Source of the DNA: JBBDJG01 sp040880005
GTDB lineage: Bacteria; Actinomycetota; Thermoleophilia; Solirubrobacterales; JBBDJG01
Assembly: GCA_040880005.1 (NCBI GenBank)
Contig: JBBDJG010000029.1
Coordinates: forward strand, 1 to 16,007
Direction: 5' to 3'
Length of the DNA stretch: 16,007 nt
Shown: positions 1 through 5,647 of the stretch, piece after piece
Numbering within the stretch: position 1 is the first letter of the stretch
Layout of the letters: the number at the start of each line of letters is the position of its first letter
The notes under the pieces: model-generated
What the model was told of the DNA's origin: nothing
Databases searched by the model: none
The model's input: only the letters and a program-made list of their open reading frames with translations
Made by a program: the position numbers and the translations under genes

Positions 1-52
1 GATCTACTGCAATCCGCCAAATAGCGGACTTGCCTTGACATAGGAGCAACCG

Positions 53-1345
53 ATGTTCCAGGCTCCCCGCGGAACCCACGACCTTCTACCCGAGCAGGCG
101 CTTGTACGCAGGCGCATCGTCTCGGAGGCCTGCACGCTGCTCGAAGGCGCCGGCTTCGGCCAGATCGAGACGCCGGTGTTCGAGGACACGGAGCTGTTCA
201 CGCGCACGGTCGGCAACGCCACCGACATCGTGCGCAAGGAGATGTACACGTTCGAGGATCGCTCCGGGCGCTCGCTCACCCTGCGACCGGAGGGGAGCGC
301 CCCGGTCTGCCGTGCCTACGCCGAGCACGGCATGCACAAGCTCCCCCAGCCGGTGAAGCTCTGGTACACGGGTCCGATGCTGCGCTACGAGGCGCCGCAG
401 TCCGGGCGCTACCGCCAGCACGCCCAGGTTGGCGCGGAGGCGCTCGGCTCGGACGACCCGGCGCTCGACGCCGAGCTGATCGACCTGCTCGCTCGACTGT
501 TCGCGCGACTGGGCATCGAGGATGTGCGGCTGCACCTCAACAGCATCGGCGACGCTGACGCTCGCGCCGACTATCGGCGCGAGCTGACCGACTTCTTGTT
601 TCGCTCGGACGTGTTCGATGCCGATCAACGAGCGCGCATCGAGGTGAACCCGATGCGCGTCTTCGACTGGGACGATGCCGGGATCCAGGCGATCACCGAC
701 GAGGCGCCCAAGGTGATCGACCGCCTCAACGACGCCGACCGCGCGCACTTCGACGAGCTGCGCGCGACGCTCGACGGCGCCGGCATCGATTACGTGCTCG
801 ACCCGCGTCTGGTGCGCGGGCTCGATTACTACACGCGCACCGTGTTCGAGTTCCGCTGTGACGCCCTCGGGGCGCAGAGTGGAATCGGCGGCGGCGGCCG
901 CTACGACCGCCTGGTGGAGCAGATCGGCGGCGAGCCGACGCCGGCCGTGGGATGGGGGAGCGGTCTCGAGCGGATCGCACAGGCGATCGAGGCGCAGCCG
1001 GGCGACACTGCCCCGCAGGAAGCATCGGAGCAAGCACGTGCTGTCGCGGTTCTCTTTGCGGTCACCGAGCCGGCGGCCAAACAGCGTGCGTTTCGCACGA
1101 TCTCGGAGCTGCGCGACGAAGGCATTGGTGCGACGATGGACTTCGGCGGGCGCTCGCTCAAGGGCCAGCTCAAACACGCGTCGCGAAGTGGTGCGCGCTG
1201 GGCCGTGATCATCGGCCCGAAGGAATGGGAGGCCGAGACGGCCGCTGTTCGTGACCTCGACCGCTCCGAGCAAGAGGAGATCGCGCTCGCCCACTTGCGC
1301 GTTGAGCTGGTCGATCGCACGACCTCGCAGGGAAACGGCTCATGA
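53..1345 (+). CDS. hisS: Histidyl-tRNA synthetase
   Basis: Class II aminoacyl-tRNA synthetase that charges tRNA-His with histidine in the cytoplasm. The 430-residue product has the usual length. It begins with the family's typical PRGTHDLLP (5-13). TLRPEGS is at 76-82, the motif 2 region RYEAPQSGRYRQHAQ at 111-125, the histidine-specific signature RGLDYYTRTVFE at about 255-266, the glycine-rich GIGGGGRYD at 278-286, and motif 3 GWGSGLERI at 300-308. Residues from about 335 form the C-terminal anticodon-binding domain. The ATG at 53 is chosen because AGGAG at 42-46 lies six bases upstream and the conserved N-terminus starts there. The stop overlaps the aspS start (ATGA), so the two are probably co-transcribed and translationally coupled. 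The hisS-aspS pairing is common in bacteria. No key residue appears missing. Confidence 0.97.
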   Translation: MFQAPRGTHDLLPEQALVRRRIVSEACTLLEGAGFGQIETPVFEDTELFTRTVGNATDIVRKEMYTFEDRSGRSLTLRPEGSAPVCRAYAEHGMHKLPQPVKLWYTGPMLRYEAPQSGRYRQHAQVGAEALGSDDPALDAELIDLLARLFARLGIEDVRLHLNSIGDADARADYRRELTDFLFRSDVFDADQRARIEVNPMRVFDWDDAGIQAITDEAPKVIDRLNDADRAHFDELRATLDGAGIDYVLDPRLVRGLDYYTRTVFEFRCDALGAQSGIGGGGRYDRLVEQIGGEPTPAVGWGSGLERIAQAIEAQPGDTAPQEASEQARAVAVLFAVTEPAAKQRAFRTISELRDEGIGATMDFGGRSLKGQLKHASRSGARWAVIIGPKEWEAETAAVRDLDRSEQEEIALAHLRVELVDRTTSQGNGS

Positions 1346-3123
1346 GCCCGGCGGACGAGAATCCCTACCGCGACGTGTGGTGCGGCGAGGTTCTGCCGCC
1401 AAAGATCGGCGATTGCGTCCGGGTGGCCGGCTGGGTGCATCGTCGTCGCGACCACGGTGGCCTGGTGTTCGTCGATCTGCGCGATCGCAGCGGCCTGGTG
1501 CAGATCGTCTTTCACCCCGAGGAGGCGCCCGAGGCCCATCGTCGCGCCCACGAGCTGCGCTCCGAATGGGTGCTGTCGGTGGCGGGCGAGGTCGTTCCAC
1601 GCTCCGACGACACGATCAACCGCGACCTTCCCACCGGCGAGATCGAGATCCGGGTGTCTGAGCTCGACGTGCTTGCAGATGCGCTCACGCCGCCGTTCCC
1701 ACTCGACGAGGAGACCGTCGTGGATGAGTCGTTGCGCCTCGAGCATCGCTACCTCGACCTGCGCCGGGAGCCGATGCAGCGAGCGCTCGAGCTGCGTCAT
1801 CGGGTCGTCCACGCGATCCGGGCCCATCTCGACGAGGCTCGCTTCATCGAACTGGAGACGCCGGTGCTGACTCGTTCCACACCGGAGGGCGCGCGCGACT
1901 TCGTCGTGCCGAGCCGGATGCAGCAGGGAAGCTGGTACGCGCTGCCGCAGTCGCCGCAGCTCTTCAAGCAGCTCTTGATGGTCGCCGGGTACGAGCGCTA
2001 CTACCAGATCGCGCGCTGCTTCCGTGACGAAGACCTGCGTGCCGACCGCCAACCCGAGTTCACCCAGCTCGACATGGAGATGTCGTTCGTGACGCAGGAG
2101 GACGTGATCGACGCGTCGGAGGGCGTAATCGCCGATGCGTTCGCTGCGGGTGGCGTCGAGTTGAAGGCCCCGTTCGCGCGTATGTCGCACGCGGAGGCGA
2201 TGCTCAAGTTCGGCAGCGACCGCCCCGACTTGCGCTACGGGCTCGAAATCCGCGAACTCTCCGACGCGCTGCGCGGCACCGACTTCAAGGTCTTCCGGTC
2301 GGTTCTCGATGACGGTGGGGTCGTGCGCGGCCTCAACGCGGGCTCGAGCGAGCTGTCACGCGCCGAGCTTGATGCGCTGATCGAGTTCGCCAAGCAGCAG
2401 GGGGCCGGTGGCCTGGTCTGGGGATATGTCGAGGCAGGCGAGGGCCGCAGGTGGAAGTCGCCGATCGCCAAGTTCTTGAGCGACGAGGAAGAGAGCGCGA
2501 TTCTCGGGCAACTCGACGGCGGGACGGGGGACCTGTTGCTGATCGTCGCCGATCGGGAGCGCGTCGCGGCACGCGTGCTGGGAGCCCTGCGCTCCCATCT
2601 GGCGGAGCGCTTCGAGCTTGCGGACCCGACCAAATGGGATGTCGTGTGGATAACCGATTTCCCGTTGCTGGAATGGAACGACGACGAGCAACGCTGGGAT
2701 CCGCTCCACCATCCTTTCACCGCTCCGGTCGAGGAATCGCTTGCCGCCATTCACAAGGACCCTGGCGAGGTGCGGGCCGAGGCCTACGACCTCGTCGTCA
2801 ATGGCGTCGAGCTGGGCGGCGGCAGCATTCGTATCAGCAACCCAGGAACGCAGTATGCAGTGCTTCAGGCACTCGGTCTCGATCGCGCGCAGGCCGACGA
2901 GAAGTTTGGCTTCCTGATCAAAGCGCTCCAGCATGGGGCCCCGCCGCACGGCGGAATCGCGTTCGGCCTCGATCGGCTGGTCGCGCTGCTGGCGGGGCGC
3001 GACTCGATTCGCGACGTGATCGCGTTTCCCAAGACCGCCTCCGGCTCCGACCCGATGACCGGCGCTCCGGCGCCTCTGGAGCCGCGACAGCTTCGCGAGC
3101 TGGGGATCCGGCCGAGCGGCTAG
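1342..3123 (+). CDS. aspS: Aspartyl-tRNA synthetase, probably non-discriminating (Asp/Asn)
   Basis: Class II synthetase of the long bacterial type, 593 residues. An N-terminal OB-fold anticodon-binding domain (about 24-112) contains GWVHRRRDHGG. It is followed by the catalytic core with TPEGARDFVVPSR (180-192), QSPQLFKQ (203-210) and FRDEDLRADRQPEFTQ (227-242). A bacterial GAD insertion lies at about 290-420, and the core resumes with HHPFTAP, GGGSIRISNPGTQ and the motif 3 GIAFGLDRL. His38 sits where E. coli AspRS has Leu30, and Asp90 where E. coli has Lys81. In Pseudomonas aeruginosa AspRS, which also charges tRNA-Asn, the first of these sites is His and the second Gly. The protein may therefore make Asp-tRNA-Asn for GatCAB amidation; that is inference from two positions. 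AGGGA at 1329-1333 precedes the ATG, which overlaps the hisS stop. Confidence 0.97.
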   Translation: MSPADENPYRDVWCGEVLPPKIGDCVRVAGWVHRRRDHGGLVFVDLRDRSGLVQIVFHPEEAPEAHRRAHELRSEWVLSVAGEVVPRSDDTINRDLPTGEIEIRVSELDVLADALTPPFPLDEETVVDESLRLEHRYLDLRREPMQRALELRHRVVHAIRAHLDEARFIELETPVLTRSTPEGARDFVVPSRMQQGSWYALPQSPQLFKQLLMVAGYERYYQIARCFRDEDLRADRQPEFTQLDMEMSFVTQEDVIDASEGVIADAFAAGGVELKAPFARMSHAEAMLKFGSDRPDLRYGLEIRELSDALRGTDFKVFRSVLDDGGVVRGLNAGSSELSRAELDALIEFAKQQGAGGLVWGYVEAGEGRRWKSPIAKFLSDEEESAILGQLDGGTGDLLLIVADRERVAARVLGALRSHLAERFELADPTKWDVVWITDFPLLEWNDDEQRWDPLHHPFTAPVEESLAAIHKDPGEVRAEAYDLVVNGVELGGGSIRISNPGTQYAVLQALGLDRAQADEKFGFLIKALQHGAPPHGGIAFGLDRLVALLAGRDSIRDVIAFPKTASGSDPMTGAPAPLEPRQLRELGIRPSG

Positions 3124-3134
3124 GTGGCTGGCAG

Positions 3135-3148
3135 GGGCCTCGAGGCCC
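3135..3148 (+). terminator. Possible terminator hairpin after aspS
   Basis: GGGCC TCGA GGCCC forms a compact 5-bp hairpin with a four-base loop, 11 bases after the aspS stop. It lacks a T tract, so it is at best a weak or GC-type terminator for the hisS-aspS transcript ahead of the 6S RNA promoter. Confidence 0.3.
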
Positions 3149-3197
3149 TCAATGTTTCGGCGGGCCTTGCCGACACATGAGCCTGAAAGCACCGAAG

Positions 3198-3206
3198 TGC
3201 TAAGTT
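3198..3206 (+). promoter_or_regulatory. Extended -10 promoter of the 6S RNA gene
   Basis: TGC followed by TAAGTT fits an extended -10 element (TGn-TAnnnT). Transcription would start about 7 bases further on, at 3211-3213, exactly where the closing stem of the predicted 6S RNA begins. No good -35 box stands at the usual 17-base spacing (TTGCCG at 3167 is too far), which an extended -10 can tolerate. The hexamer lies in the loop of a weak hairpin (CCGAA 3192-3196 with TTCGG 3206-3210), probably by chance. Confidence 0.4.
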
Positions 3207-3210
3207 TCGG

Positions 3211-3370
3211 GAGGCCCGAGCTTGTTCGTCAGTCGCTCTTCGTTTGAGCCAACACATTCGGGAAGGGAGTCCGATATCGGGCTCGCGGGTTTTGGCCCGC
3301 GCGCTCTGTGGACACCCACCTGCATAGGCAGGTTCAAGCCCGAGGCGGCAACGGCAAGTTGGGGCCTTTT
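3211..3370 (+). ncRNA. ssrS: 6S RNA (candidate ssrS)
   Basis: This stretch folds into the architecture of 6S RNA, which binds sigma70-type RNA polymerase holoenzyme by mimicking an open promoter. A closing stem pairs 3213-3224 with 3355-3366 (GGCCCGAGCUUG against CAAGUUGGGGCC, one mismatch). An upper arm pairs 3265-3272 (GGGAGUCC) with 3310-3317 (GGACACCC, one mismatch) and is capped by 3284-3289 with 3296-3301. Between these lies a large central bubble. Its 3' strand carries a small hairpin, ACCUGC-AUAG-GCAGGU (3318-3333), followed by UCAAGCCCGAGGCGGCAAC. That matches the pattern known from proteobacterial 6S RNAs, where a hairpin ending in GGUUCAAG precedes GCGGC. The 5' bubble strand holds UUGAGCC, resembling CUGAGCC of E. 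coli. The closing stem runs into TTTT (3367-3370), which could serve as its terminator. Length of about 160 is slightly shorter than E. coli (about 184). The ends are estimates. Confidence 0.8.
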
Positions 3371-3397
3371 CTTCGCGAAGCAGGGTGGTGAGCCGGC

Positions 3398-4000
3398 GTG
3401 AGCGTTTCGTCGATCCCCCGCCCCGTGCTGATCGGCCTGATAGGCGTCGTGTTGCTCGGCGTGGCGTTCGTGGCCACACGCCCGAAGTCCGACAAGTCTT
3501 CGCCCACCACCGCTCCGGCGACTACGACTCCCGCGCCGGCGCCGTCCGACTCGACCAGCAAGGAAACAACAAAGGCCGACGCCACGCCCACGACGCCCAG
3601 CGAGCCCACGACCAGCAACGTCGAGTTGACGAAGCTGCCCGCTCCGGTCAGCAAAGCGCTGGACAAGAACTTCGTGGTCGCAATCCTGTTCTGGCGCAAG
3701 CAGGGCGTCGAGGATCGCCACATGCAGCGGGCCGCCGCCACCATGCGCAAGTACGCGCGTCAGCACCCAAAGGAGAAGATCGCGGTTTTCGATCCCGGCA
3801 TCGGCGCTCTGACGCGTTGGTTGACGATCACCGGTGCCGAGGGTCTCAGCCAGACGCCCAGCTACATCGTGATCAACAGGCACGGGCAGTCCGATGTGCA
3901 GACCGGGTTCGTCGACAGCAAGACGATGGCCAACGCGATCGAGAACGACCTTCGCAAGATGCGCCGCTCGGCCACGACCTACAAGAACTACGGCACCTGA
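3398..4000 (+). CDS. Membrane-anchored thioredoxin-like protein lacking CxxC
   Basis: 200-residue protein of unknown function. After a short N-terminus there is one hydrophobic segment (about 9-27) followed by a basic RPK, which suggests an uncleaved anchor with the rest outside the membrane. Residues 28-75 form a low-complexity linker rich in Thr, Pro, Ser and Ala. The C-terminal domain (about 83-190) reads like a thioredoxin-type fold: a strand NFVVAILFW, a helix, a strand KIAVFD, then TPSYIVINRHGQ, which fits the cis-proline loop and following strand, and an amphipathic last helix. Where thioredoxins carry the redox CxxC, it has RKQGVEDRHM, and the protein contains no cysteine at all. It cannot be a dithiol oxidoreductase; binding or scaffolding is more likely. 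GTG at 3398 is the start, with GGTGAG at 3388-3393 as a modest ribosome site. The fold is inferred from pattern only. Confidence 0.8.
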   Translation: MSVSSIPRPVLIGLIGVVLLGVAFVATRPKSDKSSPTTAPATTTPAPAPSDSTSKETTKADATPTTPSEPTTSNVELTKLPAPVSKALDKNFVVAILFWRKQGVEDRHMQRAAATMRKYARQHPKEKIAVFDPGIGALTRWLTITGAEGLSQTPSYIVINRHGQSDVQTGFVDSKTMANAIENDLRKMRRSATTYKNYGT

Positions 4001-4066
4001 CGAGAACCACGGCGCCTGGTCAGTGGTCTCGCGCTTCGATCGGTTGCGCACCTGACGAATGCACAC

Positions 4067-4089
4067 TTGACCCCGTTATACGGGGTCAA
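4067..4089 (+). terminator. Perfect 9-bp inverted repeat, terminator or operator
   Basis: TTGACCCCG and CGGGGTCAA are perfect complements around the loop TTATA, 66 bases after the stop of the membrane-anchored gene. The RNA hairpin would be very stable but has no U tract. It may terminate the upstream transcript, or act at the DNA level as a dyad-symmetric operator before mnmA. The sequence does not decide between these. Confidence 0.4.
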
Positions 4090-4102
4090 AGTCGAACTCG
4101 TC

Positions 4103-4135
4103 GGCCGGGGCCGCGCTCTCGCGCCTCCCCCGGCC
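4103..4135 (+). terminator. Long GC hairpin before mnmA
   Basis: GGCCGGGG (4103-4110) pairs with CCCCGGCC (4128-4135), and inside it CGCG (4112-4115) pairs with CGCG (4120-4123) around CTCT. The hairpin ends five bases before the -10 box of mnmA and is followed only by TCCTT. If mnmA is leaderless, this hairpin lies outside its mRNA and would serve to end transcription from the left. Confidence 0.35.
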
Positions 4136-4139
4136 TCCT

Positions 4140-4145
4140 TATACT
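4140..4145 (+). promoter_or_regulatory. -10 box TATACT for a leaderless mnmA transcript
   Basis: TATACT is a near-consensus -10 hexamer ending eight bases before the mnmA ATG at 4153. A start about 7 bases downstream would fall at or next to the A of the ATG. No purine-rich Shine-Dalgarno sequence exists between them (CGGCGCG), which fits leaderless initiation, common in Actinobacteria. No clear -35 box is visible at 17 bases. Confidence 0.5.
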
Positions 4146-4152
4146 CGGCGCG

Positions 4153-5625
4153 ATGGACGGCGGGCGACTCGAAGAGCACCTGAAGCATCCGGTCAATCGC
4201 GGCCCGGTGCCGGCCGGCGCGCTCGTGGGCAGCGCCGGCGGCGCGGCCTGCGGTGACCTCGTTCGCATCGCCGTGCGCGTCGAGCAGGGGACGATCGCGC
4301 AGGCGAGCTTCGACGCCCACGGCTGTGCGGCCGCGATCGCGGCCGGCAGCGCCTGCGTGTCACTGATCGACGGGGCCCGGGACATCGACGCGGCGCGGGT
4401 CGGCGTGGCCGAGATCGCCACCGAGCTGGGTGGCCTGTCGCCGGGAAAACTGCACGCTGCCGAGCTTGCCTCCGACGCGCTGCATCGCGCACTGGCCGGG
4501 CGCTGGAGGTCGCTCGTAGAGGGCGGTCGCTCGCAGCCGCCCGTCGGCGATCGGGTGCTGGTCGCGATGAGCGGAGGCGTGGACAGTGCAGTCGCTGCGC
4601 TGCTGACGATGCGCGAGGGTCGCGACGTGGCAGCCGTGACGCTGAAGCTGTGGGCGGACGAGGTCGGCGACGCCGAGAAGAGCTGCTGTTCGCCGCGTGC
4701 GGTGATTCACGCTCGTGCGCTGGCGCACTCGCTCGGCATGCCGCACCTGACGCTCGACCTCGAGCCCGAGTTTCGCGCGTCGGTGGTCGATGATTTCATC
4801 GCCGAGCACGAACAGGGTCGCACGCCCAATCCTTGCGTGCGCTGCAACGGCCACGTGCGCTTCGACTCGATGCTGGACCTCGGCGTCGCAATCGGCGCCC
4901 ACACTTTGGTCACCGGCCACTACGCGCGCGTCGACGACGACGACGAGGGGCCGCTGCTGGCGCCGGCCCATGACGATCACAAGGATCAGACGTACATGCT
5001 CTCGGCGCTGCGGCCCGAGCTGCTGGGGCGCTTGAGGTTTCCGCTCGCCGACATGAAGAAGCCTCAGGTGCGCCGGCTCGCGCGTGAGGCGTCGCTGCCG
5101 GTCGCCGATCGGCCCGAAAGCCAGGATCTGTGCTTCCTCGCCGGCACGCAACGCGAGCGCTTCCTTGCTCGTCACGGTGGCCCAATGGCGCGCGACGGCG
5201 ACGTGGTGAATTCGCGCGGAGCGGTCATCGGCCGCCACGGCGGATACTCGCGCTTCACCGTCGGCCAGCGCCGCGGGCTCGGGGTGGCGCATCACGAGCC
5301 GCTGTTCGTGCTTGCCACCGACGCTAGGACGAACCGCGTGATCGCCGGCACGCGGCGGGAGCTGGCGACTCGAACGGTCGCACTCGCGCCGGTGACGCTC
5401 CATCGCGGCGGAGACAGAATCGCGCGCGTCAAGCTGCGCTACCGTTCGAGCCCGGTCGCCTGCACGTCCGTGGACCGGCTGGACGCGGGGTTTCACCGGC
5501 GTGTCGAACTGTCGCTGTCGGACGACGTGCTCGGCGTCGCCCCGGGCCAGGTCGCATGCCTGCTCGACTCCCGCGACCGGGTGATCGGGCACGGCGTGAT
5601 CGACGCTTCTGCCGTCGCAGCGTGA
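4153..5625 (+). CDS. mnmA: IscU/NifU-like domain fused to tRNA 2-thiouridylase MnmA
   Basis: 490 residues, about 120 longer than ordinary MnmA, which makes 2-thiouridine at position 34 of Lys, Glu and Gln tRNAs. Residues 1-118 resemble the iron-sulfur scaffold IscU/NifU-N: ACGD (Cys33, Asp35), HGCAAAIAAGSA (Cys58) and KLHAAELASDAL (His101). The third scaffold cysteine, normally after that His, is Ala102. From about 133 comes MnmA: PP-loop SGGVDS (140-145), CCS (178-180), TPNPCVRCN (225-232), TGHYAR, KDQTYML, ESQDLCF (Cys327), TVGQRRGLG, and a C-terminal beta-barrel region with RYRSSPVACTV-like sequence. E. coli has Asp where Cys228 lies, so this protein has a CxxC plus a distal Cys, a pattern associated with Fe-S-dependent tRNA thiolases. 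The frame is open far upstream, but homology begins just after the ATG at 4153. alaS follows 22 bases downstream. The assignment is firm; the function of the fused domain is inferred. Confidence 0.92.
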   Translation: MDGGRLEEHLKHPVNRGPVPAGALVGSAGGAACGDLVRIAVRVEQGTIAQASFDAHGCAAAIAAGSACVSLIDGARDIDAARVGVAEIATELGGLSPGKLHAAELASDALHRALAGRWRSLVEGGRSQPPVGDRVLVAMSGGVDSAVAALLTMREGRDVAAVTLKLWADEVGDAEKSCCSPRAVIHARALAHSLGMPHLTLDLEPEFRASVVDDFIAEHEQGRTPNPCVRCNGHVRFDSMLDLGVAIGAHTLVTGHYARVDDDDEGPLLAPAHDDHKDQTYMLSALRPELLGRLRFPLADMKKPQVRRLAREASLPVADRPESQDLCFLAGTQRERFLARHGGPMARDGDVVNSRGAVIGRHGGYSRFTVGQRRGLGVAHHEPLFVLATDARTNRVIAGTRRELATRTVALAPVTLHRGGDRIARVKLRYRSSPVACTSVDRLDAGFHRRVELSLSDDVLGVAPGQVACLLDSRDRVIGHGVIDASAVAA

Positions 5626-5633
5626 GGCGGGCT

Positions 5634-5639
5634 TAGACT
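5634..5639 (+). promoter_or_regulatory. -10 box TAGACT for a leaderless alaS transcript
   Basis: TAGACT (TAnnnT) ends nine bases before the alaS ATG at 5648, the same geometry as at mnmA. The interval CCCGCCCG has no Shine-Dalgarno sequence. The hexamer lies in the loop between GGCGGG (5626-5631) and CCCGCC (5640-5645), a perfect 6-bp inverted repeat of uncertain meaning. No clear -35 box. alaS may also be read through from mnmA. Confidence 0.45.
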
Positions 5640-5647
5640 CCCGCCCG

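Noticed and set aside
14..28. Small hairpin TCCGC / GCGGA before hisS
   Set aside because: Only 5 bp with a six-base loop and no T tract; too weak to call a terminator, and the upstream gene is outside the window.
35..40. TTGACA, a perfect -35 hexamer just before hisS
   Set aside because: A matching -10 would fall inside hisS at about 57-63, where nothing resembles TAnnnT; it overlaps the ribosome-site region and is probably chance.
86..1294. Long open frame antisense to hisS (and similar ones antisense to aspS, mnmA, alaS, mltG and pilB)
   Set aside because: High GC removes stop codons on the opposite strand; the translations are rich in Arg, His, Leu and Val with no domain pattern and no ribosome sites.
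3993..4058. 11-base direct repeat GCACCTGACGA at 3993-4003 and 4048-4058
   Set aside because: Short, one copy overlaps the end of a coding region, and there is no matching gene or hairpin to give it meaning; likely a small local duplication.
3385..4152. Open frame upstream of and continuous with mnmA
   Set aside because: It overlaps the membrane-anchored gene in another frame and reads as Arg-rich nonsense; IscU-like homology starts right after the ATG at 4153.
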